A DNA stretch of 64,000 nt from an uncultured Alphaproteobacteria bacterium (GCA_934277545.1 CAKQUG010000008.1:1-64000), one strand, 5' to 3'; positions 1-10,224 are shown, counted from the stretch's first letter. Program-made: numbers and translations. The notes: generated by a model not told the origin, from the letters alone.

Positions 1-808
1 ACCATTATTTGTAAGCAATGTTTCAATTACCGCGTTGTTGCTTCCGTCAAAATTAGCTCCGAAAATAGTTGTTCCTTTTCCGCTGATTGCATTATTCCAC
101 AGACTGCCGGCGGCTATGGTTAAGCTCTTATTTTCTGCCACATTTACAGCGCTTGCGGCAATCTTAGAACTTGAAGCCAAAACCACATCGCCATTGATGT
201 TGGTTTTGCCGCCGCTGACACTCGCATTCAAAGTGCCGCCGTTCAAATTAAGTTCGGCGTCGGTTTTATTGGTTACGGAAGTTTTTATATTTTCTGCCGC
301 AGAATTAAGTGTGCCGTTGTTCTGCACCGCTCCGATTATCTCTGCGTTTGCTGTTAAGCTGCCGTTATTGATTATACTTTTTTGACTGATTGTCTTATTG
401 GCGGTCAAAACTCCGTTTAAGGTCAAATTGCCGTTACCGGTAATCGTATTATCAAACACATCGTTATTGCTGTTTAATGTCAGCTTGTTGTTATTGCTTA
501 CATTACCTTTGATATTAGCTGTATTTGAGGTTAATACACCGTTATTTGTAAGCAATGTTTCAATTACCGCGTTGTTGCTTCCGTCAAAATAAGCACCAAA
601 GATAGTTGTTCCCTTTCCGCTGATTGCATTATTCCACAAATTGCCGGCGGCTATAGTCAAACTTTTATTTTCTGCTACATTCACGGCGCTTGCGGCAATT
701 TTAGAGCTTGAAGCCAAAACCACATCGCCGTTGATGTTTGTCTTGCCGCCGCTGACATTCGCATTCAAAGTGCCACCGTTCAGATTAAGCTCGGCATTTA
801 TATCATTT
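1..808 (-). repeat. Long internal repeat of the adhesin, period 537 bp (179 aa)
   Basis: Bases 1-~271 are near-identical to 538-~808, with mostly third-position changes. The period is a multiple of three, so the unit is a 179-residue protein repeat. More units may lie left of the window. Confidence 0.85.
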
Positions 809-3800
809 GTCAAATTACCTGAAATACTATTTGCTAAAGTTGAAAAAATTCCGTTATTTTTCAAATTATTAAATATCATATTTTTATTATTTGTAACTGT
901 ACCGCTTAAAATTATCTTATCTTGCACCACATCGCCGGATATTGTTGAATCCGATAATTCCAGCGTACCGAATTTGAGTAAACCTCCGTCGTCATTTTTG
1001 CCGCCGCTGATAACCTGTGACGCGGTTATGTCTCCTTTTAATTTCAAAGTTCCAGTTGATACAATATCATCTGAAATCAACATTCCTTTCGTCGCGTCTA
1101 AAATACCGGAGTTGATAATTTTTGCTTGAGAAACAACAACATTATCATTAAGAGTGTTATTATTGGAAAAATTTGTTGTTCCCAAACCATTTATATCAAC
1201 CCCCAGATTACCGCCTGTTAAATTTAATTTATGCTTATTTTCAATGGCTTCAGCTGTTTGAAGATTATCTGCAGATATTGTCAAAGTGCCGTTATTAACC
1301 AATAACTTTTGTTTTATGTTTCCGACAGTTACATCGGCGCTGTCCAAAATATTTAATATACCATCAACACCTGAAATAGCGTTTAATACAACATTTTCCG
1401 CCAGATTAACAGTACCCTCATTTTTAACATCATCGGTATTATTTTCAAATTTAACGTTATTTATATTCAAAATACCGCCGGTCAGCACTTCAAACGCCGT
1501 TTTAAAACCTGATATTATTCCCTTGTCCGTCTCTGTATTTGAAGCATTAACATTAAAGGTATAGCCGCCGGCAACAGTTATCCCATCTAAAATATTGTTG
1601 TTTTCGCTGTCTTTAGCCTTTGCGACAAGATTATTATTTCCCATATTCAGAGTTAAATTTTTGCTGTTTTCCCCGGTTCTGTTGGTTGTACCGATAGCAT
1701 TTCCGTCTAAAGAACTATAAACCAAACTATCCGACATTTGATATATTGTTACATCTCCAAAATAATCCGAACCTTTAACAAACATAGGCAACCCGGACGC
1801 GCCGCCGATTTTTATGCCTTTAACATCAAGTTTGCCTTTTCCGCCGGCATCATTGTTCCAGGTAAAATTATAAATATATTTACCATCGGTGCTTTTCATC
1901 ACATCGCCGTCAGCAAAACCGAATGTTATATTATCCAAATCGCCGTCGGCAACAGTAACAAATTTAGAATAAGAAGCGCCATCCGGAGTTGTTTCTACAA
2001 AACCTTTGGTTAGATTTATGTTTGATAAAGTAATCTTACTGTTTTTATTGGCTAACGCATCACCATTATTTATTTTCAGACTGCTTGCCATTCCTTTATT
2101 TTCGGTTAAGTCTGATAATGCCATTTTTATGGCTAAATTCAAATTTCCGCCTAAAGCACCTATAGATACGGCATCGGTTACGCTTGCTTTATCATAAGCC
2201 AAATTCAACGTTCCATTGTCAGAAGAAAGCATTCCTTCTATCGAAGAATTATTTTTCATAACCAGCGAATTATTTCCGATTATCACATTTCCTTTGCCGT
2301 ATATTTTACGATTTTCGGCCAACACAGCATCTTTTGCCAAAGTCAGAGTTCCCAAGTTTCCAATGGATATTTTACCGCTCAAGTTTGCAAGTTCTGAAGT
2401 AAGATTGGCCCGATTGCTGATAAACAAATCTGTTTCTATTTTTTCTTTATTTATTACATTTGCCGCATTAAGACTATTACCGATATAGGTCGTTCCGCCC
2501 AAAGTGGTTTCTGCCTTTGGAGTAAAGTCTTTTCGGATAATATTTGTATTAGTTCCGCCGGTTAAGGTCAGCGAATTATTATTTACATAAATCACACCAT
2601 TTGTGATTTTATCGGCATTCGCCGTCAAACCCACACCATCATTTTTAATATTAACCGTATTATTGCGAATTTCTCCATTTTCGCCAAAACTGATTGAACT
2701 GTTGATGTTTACAAGTCCGCCGTTTTCCTTATCTTCAGCCTTGCCGATAACAACATTCAGTAAATTTCCGCTCAAATTCAAACTGCCTTCGTTTTCAACA
2801 TCTATCCAATTTCCGTCAATTTCATCGGCAGATTTATTTGAGATTAAATTCTCGGCCTTGATAGCAAGTTTAGTACCCTCATCTAATTTTATTTTGGCTT
2901 TTAAGGTAGAATCATTTTCCGCCTCCACATTTGCATTATCAATTAAATGAATTTTCTTTTGAGTAATATTTTGAGTGTTCACAACATTATTGCTCAAATA
3001 CAAAACACCATTGCCGCGAACCGTTGTTACCAAATTGTTTTGAGCAGCGGCCTCATTTGTTGCCGAACCGTTCAAATACAAAACGCCCTCGTTGGTTATG
3101 CCTGAATTTTTATCTTCAATCGCCAAATTATTTATATCGGCATAAAAAGTACCATTATTTTCCATGGTGTTTTGACTTATCTTTTCAGTAGCTTTTATAT
3201 TTGCACTTTCATCAATAATCAATTTGCCGGTTTTTTCGCCATAAGAATCAACCAGAGCATTACTAAACAGCTCCGTAACACTTTTATCGCCGTTGCCGTA
3301 AAGTGTCAAAGTTCCATGATTGTCAATATTTCCTTGCAAATGTTCGCCGACTTTAGTAGATAAAGCTCCGCTTTCGGCTATTTTTATGGTGTCGACAATA
3401 ATTTTTCCGCCTTTAACATTTTCGGCATCTGCATTTTTCAAAACAGAAAAACTATTCTGCTTAATCGTTACATTATCAGCCAAAGAAAATTTGTTTTTAT
3501 TTTCTTCCGTTCCGGCGGAAATATATGTTTTACCGGCACCGGTTACTTCATACGCCAAAGTCCCTTTGCCTAAATTAAGTTCGCCGTTGTTGGTTGTAAC
3601 CGATTTCAAATGGTCTGAATCAACAGTCAAAGAAGCAATATCGTTAATAATTACATTTTGTTGGTTTATTTCGCTGTTTGAAATTGTTTTACCATTTATA
3701 ATGCTCATCACACCCAAACTGTCTTTGCCGCCAATTCCGTTTGTAAAAGTATTTTCGCCTTTTAAATTTAACGTTCCAAGGTTATAAATATCTAACGCAT

Positions 3801-6800
3801 TATTTGAAAATCCCACATTTTCAAGATTTATGACTCCGGTTTCGTAATTGGTAATTGCCGTATCAAAGCCCTCAAATTTTATGTTGGAAATATTCAGTTT
3901 TTGCCCTGTGGTTCCGGACATATCGGCCACTTCTGCGCCTTCTTCCCTGATACCGGTAGTTTCATTTTTATTGTATGTATACCAAGTATTTCTGCCAACA
4001 GAAGTTTCGCGGTTTTTTATATCATTTGCGGCCTCATTCATAGCCAAAGTATACACTTTTCCGTCAGTTCCGAATTTTTTAGTTCCGGCGACAATACCGA
4101 CTTTATTATTTGCATCGGTGCCGGCTTTAACAACGCTTTCTTTTTCGCCTTTAAGAGTAAATACCGCTCCTTTTTGGACATTGGTTCCAACCATATTGGA
4201 ATATGTTTTTCCGGTTTTCGGGTCATATATATTATATTTTTCTGCCCAATTAACTGTTTCCACGCCGCCGGATTGCTTCATGCTTATACCAAATTCAGAG
4301 CCGCTGTCCAAAGCAACACCCAGCCCGCCTCCGGATAAAACTTTATACAGCTTAACCGCATTATTCTGAGCCGAACCGTCAACCTTGTCCAAAGTAAAAT
4401 AATAACCGGCCTTTGATGTTACAATCACCTGTGTCATTCCCGACAATTCTGTTTTCACATCATTGCTGCCCGTAAATTTAAACAACTCCGAACCGCCGCC
4501 CAAACTCAAGGTTGGAGATTCATTTAAAATTCCTATTTCAGAAATAAATAATTTTCCCTTATCCGTTCCGGTTATGCCGTTTTTCCCCAGATAATCTATT
4601 TTATTGTTTAAAATATCAATATCCAGATTAAGTTCAGCTTCGCCCTCAACATTTATTTTATTAAACGCGAGCTGATCTTCGCTTTCTATATTGTTATTTG
4701 ATACATCAAGTTTACCGCCGTATAAATTTAAGTTTGAATTTCCAGTAATATACTGCTTGTTTCTTATTTCATCGGTAATTTCATCAGCCAAAAGCAATTC
4801 GCCGTTATGCAAGTTCAAACTTGTATCGCTTATCTGCGTATTAAAAATAATCTTTCCATCTGTAGGCGCTGTTTTAATCCCCTCAACTTCATGCAAATCA
4901 TTCCATTCTTTGAGTCTTCCGGCGGCAGCAGCCTCTTCTTTAGAAAGCCAATAAACAGAATTAGCGCCCAAAATGGTATTTTGCATTCCATCTTTTTCAG
5001 TTTTTGACTTTGGTCCGATATATGCGCCGCCGGCATCAAAAAATTTGGCATAAATTTGTTCTAATTGAGTTGAAGTCGCATTTAAGACATTACTTTTATT
5101 CAGTTCCAAAGTAAGATTCGCGCCCGCGTCCGTACCGTTGTTTACAATTTTATCAAAAAATATAACTTCGCCGCCATTTCCGGCATTAAACATAATTTTT
5201 TTAGCATCTTTGCCATCAATATGAATACCGGACGAACTTTGGCCTGTAAGACCTTTTTTGGCAATATTCCCCTTAAACAAAACATTTCCGTTGTCGGCCA
5301 CCAGAAGCAAAGAAGTGCCGTCAAAAGAAAGCGCCGCGCCGTCTAAATCTTGTTTATTTTCGTTATTAACAAATTGCACGTTTGTCATAGACAAAGCGCC
5401 GCCGGTTCGTATCGCTCCGCCATCAGCGCCAACCATAGAAACCGAGTTGCCATCAAAATAAGCGTTTGAAATAGAAATAAACGTCCCCAGAGCAGAATCT
5501 TTAAGATTATTGGCCGTAGAAATTGCACCGCCGGCAGCCGTTGCAGAATTACCCTTAAAAACAACATTATCCAAAATAGTAATGGAATCATTATTGGCTC
5601 TGATAGCACCGGCTCTGGAATCTCCGGCTTTATCTGCCTTAGAGATATTACCAATAAAATTGACGCCTCTAATCACCGACAAAGCCACCGTATTTGAACC
5701 GGAGTGCGAACCTTTAGCCTCAATGGCACCGCCGATACCTTTAGACGCAACGTTGTTTTCAAACACAATACTGGCGGCAGCGTGTTTGTAACTATCCGTT
5801 GTATCTCGTCCGTCTTCCGTTGTATCTCGTCCGTCTTCCGTTATGCGAGTGCCGGAAATAGTCATATATCCACGGTTATAAACAGCTCCTCCGCCCGCAA
5901 TTTTTGAATCCTTACCGCCGTTGTTAGAAAAAGTAACATTTCCCGATATGTTTAAGCGGCTGCCCTCCATATTAGCAATCGCACCACCAAAACCTTTTTT
6001 GGCATCATTTTTCCAATTTACAAAGTCGACGTTATCTGTTTCCAAAACCTTATTGTTATTAAACAAAATTCCTGAACCGGAAATATTGACCACGCCGCCG
6101 TTATTATAAATCGCGCCGCCGGCTTTTTGCGCCGTGTTGCCGCCGGCTTTTTGCGCCTCGTTATTGCCGAATTTCACATCTGTTCCATAAATATCCAGCG
6201 TCCCTGTGTTATAAATTGCGCCGCCAAAACCTTTTGCGTCATCTTCGCCGTTATATAAAGCCGAATTACTGATAAAACTTAGCTGCCCGTTTAAATTCAA
6301 CGCACCGGCATTATAGATTGCGCCGCCGTCTTTTGCTTGGTTTCCGGCAAACATAATGCTTTTAGTTTCTTTACCGTTAAACCCCACAAAAGACATTTGC
6401 CCTTTATTATAAATCGCACCGCCGGAGTTTGTCGCCACATTACCATTAGCGCCCGCATTCTGTCCGAATATAAATTCTCCATAACCGACAAATTTTCCAT
6501 TTTCATCAACAAAAATTGCGCCGCCGTCTGTTGCCGTATTATTTGTAAAAACCGCGCTGATAAGTTTGTTTTGATCGCCAAAATAAAGCGAACCATCGCC
6601 ATAAATAGCACCGCCGTTACCATTTGCGGCAGAATTGTTTTCAAACAAAGAAGAGTCAGAAAACTTTGTTTCGGATTCTTTTTCCAAATTCAAAGCACCG
6701 CCGTTTCCGGTTGCGGCAGTATTATTTTTAAAGTCATTTTTTCCGCTGAAACTCGCATTGCCGGCATTTTTAACCGCGCCGCTGTTCATATTGGCAAAAC

Positions 6801-7320
6801 TTGCATTGATAGCCTGAAAAACGGCTGAATTTGCAATAATCGCCGCAGTTTTACTGTCTTTTAAGGTTAGATTAGAGAGTTGAACCAAACCCCCGTTAAC
6901 ATTCAGTATATCAGCATTATTTCCGGCCGTAACGCTGTTTTTATCTGCAGTTTTAATTTCTTCGCCTGCCGGTTCTTTTCCGCTCAAAATCAAAACGCCG
7001 TCATTTTCAACCAAAAACAAATTATTAGCGGCATCATCAAGCGCTGCAGAAATATTATAATCATTCAGCTGTATTTCTATACCATTATTTGAACTGACAA
7101 CAATTTTAGAATTTATGACAATATCGTGGGGTAAAATATAAACACCGCCCGAATTAAAAGCCTCATCTAAAGACATCGGCATCGGCAGCGTCTCGTCCCC
7201 TGTGCCGGCATTTGCAACATTCATAGTGCCAAACCAAATTGCCAGCGCATACCAAGCCGTATGCTTAAAAGTATTTTTCAACCAGCAACATTTGAAAATG
7301 CCATAAAAATTTGTCACCAT
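1..7320 (-). CDS. Giant Pmp/autotransporter-like beta-helix adhesin (partial, C-terminus outside window)
   Basis: A single minus-strand frame reads from ATG at 7320 to the left edge without a stop (2,440 codons); the scattered plus-strand frames over it are shadows. The N-terminus has a long basic stretch followed by a hydrophobic segment and an ANA-like signal peptidase site (about residues 20-40), like the extended signal peptides of autotransporters. The first ~750 residues contain many GGAI(Y/F) and FxxN motifs (for example FTNNTATDGGAIF), the hallmark of chlamydial Pmp-type right-handed beta-helices. The rest is Asn/Gly/Thr/Leu-rich beta-repeat with LNLNGG and LTANNG-like motifs. Such proteins are exported to the surface as adhesins; the expected translocator barrel would lie left of the window. 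Surface adhesin role is inference, family resemblance is strong. Confidence 0.85.
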   Translation of the reverse strand, partial: MVTNFYGIFKCCWLKNTFKHTAWYALAIWFGTMNVANAGTGDETLPMPMSLDEAFNSGGVYILPHDIVINSKIVVSSNNGIEIQLNDYNISAALDDAANNLFLVENDGVLILSGKEPAGEEIKTADKNSVTAGNNADILNVNGGLVQLSNLTLKDSKTAAIIANSAVFQAINASFANMNSGAVKNAGNASFSGKNDFKNNTAATGNGGALNLEKESETKFSDSSLFENNSAANGNGGAIYGDGSLYFGDQNKLISAVFTNNTATDGGAIFVDENGKFVGYGEFIFGQNAGANGNVATNSGGAIYNKGQMSFVGFNGKETKSIMFAGNQAKDGGAIYNAGALNLNGQLSFISNSALYNGEDDAKGFGGAIYNTGTLDIYGTDVKFGNNEAQKAGGNTAQKAGGAIYNNGGVVNISGSGILFNNNKVLETDNVDFVNWKNDAKKGFGGAIANMEGSRLNISGNVTFSNNGGKDSKIAGGGAVYNRGYMTISGTRITEDGRDTTEDGRDTTDSYKHAAASIVFENNVASKGIGGAIEAKGSHSGSNTVALSVIRGVNFIGNISKADKAGDSRAGAIRANNDSITILDNVVFKGNSATAAGGAISTANNLKDSALGTFISISNAYFDGNSVSMVGADGGAIRTGGALSMTNVQFVNNENKQDLDGAALSFDGTSLLLVADNGNVLFKGNIAKKGLTGQSSSGIHIDGKDAKKIMFNAGNGGEVIFFDKIVNNGTDAGANLTLELNKSNVLNATSTQLEQIYAKFFDAGGAYIGPKSKTEKDGMQNTILGANSVYWLSKEEAAAAGRLKEWNDLHEVEGIKTAPTDGKIIFNTQISDTSLNLHNGELLLADEITDEIRNKQYITGNSNLNLYGGKLDVSNNNIESEDQLAFNKINVEGEAELNLDIDILNNKIDYLGKNGITGTDKGKLFISEIGILNESPTLSLGGGSELFKFTGSNDVKTELSGMTQVIVTSKAGYYFTLDKVDGSAQNNAVKLYKVLSGGGLGVALDSGSEFGISMKQSGGVETVNWAEKYNIYDPKTGKTYSNMVGTNVQKGAVFTLKGEKESVVKAGTDANNKVGIVAGTKKFGTDGKVYTLAMNEAANDIKNRETSVGRNTWYTYNKNETTGIREEGAEVADMSGTTGQKLNISNIKFEGFDTAITNYETGVINLENVGFSNNALDIYNLGTLNLKGENTFTNGIGGKDSLGVMSIINGKTISNSEINQQNVIINDIASLTVDSDHLKSVTTNNGELNLGKGTLAYEVTGAGKTYISAGTEENKNKFSLADNVTIKQNSFSVLKNADAENVKGGKIIVDTIKIAESGALSTKVGEHLQGNIDNHGTLTLYGNGDKSVTELFSNALVDSYGEKTGKLIIDESANIKATEKISQNTMENNGTFYADINNLAIEDKNSGITNEGVLYLNGSATNEAAAQNNLVTTVRGNGVLYLSNNVVNTQNITQKKIHLIDNANVEAENDSTLKAKIKLDEGTKLAIKAENLISNKSADEIDGNWIDVENEGSLNLSGNLLNVVIGKAEDKENGGLVNINSSISFGENGEIRNNTVNIKNDGVGLTANADKITNGVIYVNNNSLTLTGGTNTNIIRKDFTPKAETTLGGTTYIGNSLNAANVINKEKIETDLFISNRANLTSELANLSGKISIGNLGTLTLAKDAVLAENRKIYGKGNVIIGNNSLVMKNNSSIEGMLSSDNGTLNLAYDKASVTDAVSIGALGGNLNLAIKMALSDLTENKGMASSLKINNGDALANKNSKITLSNINLTKGFVETTPDGASYSKFVTVADGDLDNITFGFADGDVMKSTDGKYIYNFTWNNDAGGKGKLDVKGIKIGGASGLPMFVKGSDYFGDVTIYQMSDSLVYSSLDGNAIGTTNRTGENSKNLTLNMGNNNLVAKAKDSENNNILDGITVAGGYTFNVNASNTETDKGIISGFKTAFEVLTGGILNINNVKFENNTDDVKNEGTVNLAENVVLNAISGVDGILNILDSADVTVGNIKQKLLVNNGTLTISADNLQTAEAIENKHKLNLTGGNLGVDINGLGTTNFSNNNTLNDNVVVSQAKIINSGILDATKGMLISDDIVSTGTLKLKGDITASQVISGGKNDDGGLLKFGTLELSDSTISGDVVQDKIILSGTVTNNKNMIFNNLKNNGIFSTLANSISGNLTNDINAELNLNGGTLNANVSGGKTNINGDVVLASSSKIAASAVNVAENKSLTIAAGNLWNNAISGKGTTIFGAYFDGSNNAVIETLLTNNGVLTSNTANIKGNVSNNNKLTLNSNNDVFDNTITGNGNLTLNGVLTANKTISQKSIINNGSLTANAEIIGAVQNNGTLNSAAENIKTSVTNKTDAELNLNGGTLNASVSGGKTNINGDVVLASSSKIAASAVNVAENKSLTIAAGSLWNNAISGKGTTIFGANFDGSNNAVIETLLTNNG
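5795..5836 (-). repeat. 21-bp perfect tandem duplication inside the adhesin
   Basis: The 21-mer tccgttgtatctcgtccgtct occurs twice head to tail. It is in frame and encodes a duplicated 7-residue acidic unit (TEDGRDT-like). Confidence 0.85.
6115..6162 (-). repeat. 24-bp tandem duplication inside the adhesin
   Basis: Two near-identical 24-mers beginning gccgccggctttttgcgcc lie head to tail. They are in frame, adding eight residues (AQKAGGNT-like) next to a GGAIYN motif. Confidence 0.8.
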
Positions 7321-7349
7321 AACATCTAGCACTCTAAAACAACAAAAAA

Positions 7350-7400
7350 ATTATACGCTCTATCTGATATTTCTATAAAATACAAAAATTATTACGTCAA
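7350..7400 (-). promoter_or_regulatory. Predicted promoter of the adhesin gene
   Basis: On the minus strand TTGACG (7400-7395) is followed after 17 bp by TATAGA (7377-7372). A perfect TATAAT (7355-7350) lies slightly further down. The start ATG at 7320 has no clear Shine-Dalgarno. Confidence 0.5.
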
Positions 7401-7489
7401 CAGATATTAAATGTTAATCCTCATTTTATCAACTAAAAATAACATGATAAAATGCCTTGTATACGTTCTCAAGAATATAACTATATAAA

Positions 7490-7536
7490 AATAATCCCCA
7501 AGTTGTCCTAAAAAAAACGACTTGAGGATTATTTTT
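7490..7536 (-). terminator. Rho-independent terminator after the 410-aa gene
   Basis: Inverted repeat with arms aataatccccaagt / acttgaggattatt, followed on the minus strand by a T-run, directly downstream of the stop at 7540. Confidence 0.8.
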
Positions 7537-7539
7537 ATA

Positions 7540-8772
7540 TTACAAGGAATAGAGGCGATGTTTTTCCTCTTTAGCACATTCCTGCAGCAACGGAATAAAT
7601 TTATTCAAGGAGTTGCTGTTATAAAACACACAATAGTCAATAGCTTTTTGCAGAATTTTACATCGTTCCGAACTATTATAGCGACAGTTGCTATAAGTGT
7701 TGTACATTTGCAGACACAGCACCAACATAGACACCTTATTGATTTTTTTACCGTGCATCAAATTGCAGTTCTTGCGATTTTTCAACAATGCGGAAACATA
7801 TTCCGGCAAAATTGCAACTTTCTTTTCATACGAATTTTCAATAAACGCCGCATACGCAGTTTCAGCAAGTAAAATCTCGGCTTTCAATTCCGGATAAACG
7901 GATAGCACAAGATTTTTTCCGTTTTTCAACCAGCTGTGCGCCAATATCTCACGCAGAACATTCACATCGTTCAGTTTAAGAAAACGTCTGATTGCGTTTT
8001 CTGACGGAGTATTGTCCATATTATAATGGCTCAGCGCATATTGAGCAAAAGGACGATTGCTGATTTTATCTTCTTTATTCCACACCAACACATCCAAAAG
8101 TTTCAGCTGCAAATCAAGATTTTCCAACGCGTTTTTACCATATTCACGCGCCAAAACTTCTAATGCAATCTTCAAATAACAACGACTGAAATACGGATAT
8201 AGTTTCATTCGGTTATAAGACACTCTGTCAACCAAATACTCAAAAGACGCGGAAGAAAGACGAATACGCTCTAAATAAGTTTTTAAATTTAAAAACATTA
8301 TTTTGAGTTTATTGCTGTTGTTGCGTATAAGCCGTTCTGTTTCATTTTTTGCCTCACTGACATTGTCAAAAATATTATATGAGGTGGAAAGCACCTGAAG
8401 ATTAAGTCCGTAAACCACTTGATTAGTATTTAATTCAAGAAGTTTCCGTTCATTTTCTTCACTCAAAGCATGCGGAATTTTGAGAAAGACAAAGTTTTCA
8501 GACACCGCCTTTTGCAACAAAACCCGCTCCACTTCTTTAGCAAAGGGCTTATATTCCGTAGTTTTGAAATACAGTTCCCATAAATTGCCGGTATGCACCT
8601 CTCCTCCATATAAACATAAGCAATTTGCCACTTCCGCCGTTGACATTTTCTGCCATATCTCTTTGATTTGAGAGGCGACAGCTTCTGATTTATGCCGCAT
8701 ATATTTTTGGCACATATAGACAAACTCTTGGTTTGACAAAACAGAGGTGTTTTTAACATTAAAATTTACCAT
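7540..8772 (-). CDS. Hypothetical 410-aa protein, helical
   Basis: I do not recognise a family. The 410-residue product has no signal peptide or membrane segment, so it is probably cytoplasmic. It is rich in Leu, Lys and Asn with regularly spaced amphipathic helices (for example around LLDVLVWNKEDK and RFLKLNDVNVLREIL), suggesting an alpha-solenoid. Start at 8772 (MVNFNVKN) has no Shine-Dalgarno, only an AT-rich leader ending ttttattctt. It is a single-gene unit bounded by terminators at both ends. A similar helical orphan without homologue recognised here sits at 34669-35880, but I see no clear sequence identity between the two. Confidence 0.75.
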   Translation of the reverse strand: MVNFNVKNTSVLSNQEFVYMCQKYMRHKSEAVASQIKEIWQKMSTAEVANCLCLYGGEVHTGNLWELYFKTTEYKPFAKEVERVLLQKAVSENFVFLKIPHALSEENERKLLELNTNQVVYGLNLQVLSTSYNIFDNVSEAKNETERLIRNNSNKLKIMFLNLKTYLERIRLSSASFEYLVDRVSYNRMKLYPYFSRCYLKIALEVLAREYGKNALENLDLQLKLLDVLVWNKEDKISNRPFAQYALSHYNMDNTPSENAIRRFLKLNDVNVLREILAHSWLKNGKNLVLSVYPELKAEILLAETAYAAFIENSYEKKVAILPEYVSALLKNRKNCNLMHGKKINKVSMLVLCLQMYNTYSNCRYNSSERCKILQKAIDYCVFYNSNSLNKFIPLLQECAKEEKHRLYSL

Positions 8773-8841
8773 AAGAATAAAAGATTATAAAATAATTTGA
8801 ATTTGCCTCAAATATAGACAAACATCTTTCATTTGTCAATT

Positions 8842-8883
8842 AAAAAAGAGACCCACGCATAAAATGCGTGGGTCTCTTTTTAA
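8842..8883 (-). terminator. Strong hairpin terminator
   Basis: Perfect stem aaagagacccacgca / tgcgtgggtctcttt with a TAAAA loop and runs of A and T on both sides. It overlaps the stop of the 141-aa gene at 8880 and could work in both directions. Confidence 0.9.
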
Positions 8884-9305
8884 TTTGCAATATTGTCTTC
8901 AAATTCCGGTGTGTAAATCTTTTCATCATTTTTTTGAATCAACTTACGCACCTTGTCGCCTTCTTTGACCATACACCATTTTTTATAGTCTGCATAACAG
9001 CAACCGTTATTCTTTTCAACTTGAACAACATATCCATCTGAAAGTTTTATATAGGTTACTTTTTCTTCTTGCTTTAAAGAAACAACCGTAACCACAACTT
9101 CCTTAACAATTTGCTTTTCACTATTCTGCTTGGAACTAAGCCAAAAACCCAGACCGGTAAGTCCTCCTAATAATATAAATATAAAGGACAATACAAATAA
9201 TACAAATTTAGTATCATTATTCAATGAACATAACCTTGTACCCAGTTCTTTTCTGTAAGCAATTATCAAAATAACGACAATCGCAACAATCCATAAATAT
9301 AACAT
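8880..9305 (-). CDS. Small membrane protein, paralogue of the 171-aa protein at 10424
   Basis: 141 residues: an N-terminal membrane helix (MLYLWIVAIVVILIIAY), a second one (about residues 33-55), then a soluble tail with alternating hydrophobic strands and the motif VKEGDKVRKL...YTPEF. The tail matches that of the protein at 10424-10939 (KEGDKVRKL...YTPEFDDDI), so the two are duplicates. Function unknown. It lies 28 bp downstream of the prohibitin-like gene, which suggests co-transcription and perhaps a shared membrane complex. No Shine-Dalgarno; its leader (gtttaacccttaaaa) resembles that of the paralogue. Confidence 0.75.
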   Translation of the reverse strand: MLYLWIVAIVVILIIAYRKELGTRLCSLNNDTKFVLFVLSFIFILLGGLTGLGFWLSSKQNSEKQIVKEVVVTVVSLKQEEKVTYIKLSDGYVVQVEKNNGCCYADYKKWCMVKEGDKVRKLIQKNDEKIYTPEFEDNIAN

Positions 9306-9333
9306 ACTTAATTAGTTTTAAGGGTTAAACATT

Positions 9334-10224
9334 TTACTTACCGATTTTCATAAACGGTAAGACTGGGAAACCGCCTCCTTCGTTAGCACCTTTCATAATG
9401 GTCAATGTCTGCGGAAGCGAGATGTTGCCGTTCCATTTTTGCAAAGCCTTAGCCATTTCATATTGCGCTACAAACGGATTGTCTTTAAGAGCCTCTGCCT
9501 GAATTTGAATTTTCAAGCCCTCGGCTTTAGCCGCAGCCGCTAAACGTTCATAAGCCTGAATTGCTTCCAACTTAACACGTTCCGTAGCCTGACGAGCCAT
9601 CTGCACCTTATACTCTTCAAGTTTTACGCCTTGCTTGGCCTGAGCTGTCTGTTCCACCAGTTTTTCAAACTCAGGAGATGCCTGATAACTCAAAAGTCTG
9701 AAGGTTTTGACCGCCACCAAATTATCCGCCAACAACTGGTCGTTGACAATATATTTGACAGCATCCATGGTCATAGACTCTTCACGCCCCACAAAAGACC
9801 ATATATCGGTTAAAGAAGACAAAGCCAGCATTGTGCTGTTGACCATATCTTTAATAACCTTTTGTTCATAAGCGTCATAGCCTTGATATTTATCGTAAAG
9901 GCGGTGAACTTTTGAATCGTTCAACTCACACAAAACGGCACATTTCAAATCTATTTGCTGCAAGTCTTTGGTACGCACCTTAAAGGTATATTCATAGCGA
10001 TGAGGCACAATATCCACCAAAACAACCTCGTTGCCCATTTCCTGACTGTACGGGATATACCACACCAGCCCCGGAGCATACGACGAGTCTTGAATTTGTC
10101 CCCACTGCCTTTTAATTCCTCGCTGTCCGGGGTCTACCTTAACAAACGAGTGTTTCGCCACATTTGAACCAACCGCACCGATTATTATTAAAATAACCAG
10201 CAGCCACGCAACTTTTTTATCCAT
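9334..10224 (-). CDS. Prohibitin-like SPFH/Band 7 membrane protein
   Basis: 296 residues. One N-terminal membrane anchor (VAWLLVILIIIGAVGSNVA) precedes an SPFH domain (PGQRGIKRQWG...PGLVWYIPY...VDIVPHRYEYTFKVRTKD), then a long Ala/Glu/Lys-rich coiled coil (about residues 190-250) that ends in a short hydrophobic tail. This is the prohibitin layout. Family members build large ring-like membrane scaffolds and often bind FtsH-type proteases; no protease gene is adjacent here. Instead it sits between two paralogous small membrane proteins, which may be partners (inference). The start has no Shine-Dalgarno. Confidence 0.88.
   Translation of the reverse strand: MDKKVAWLLVILIIIGAVGSNVAKHSFVKVDPGQRGIKRQWGQIQDSSYAPGLVWYIPYSQEMGNEVVLVDIVPHRYEYTFKVRTKDLQQIDLKCAVLCELNDSKVHRLYDKYQGYDAYEQKVIKDMVNSTMLALSSLTDIWSFVGREESMTMDAVKYIVNDQLLADNLVAVKTFRLLSYQASPEFEKLVEQTAQAKQGVKLEEYKVQMARQATERVKLEAIQAYERLAAAAKAEGLKIQIQAEALKDNPFVAQYEMAKALQKWNGNISLPQTLTIMKGANEGGGFPVLPFMKIGK

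Noticed and set aside
35..7092. Many plus-strand open frames of 60-170 codons over the first 7 kb, and minus-strand frames in other phases
   Set aside because: They are Leu/Phe/Pro-rich translations opposite the continuous 2,440-codon minus-strand adhesin frame, which has a signal peptide and clear repeat motifs.
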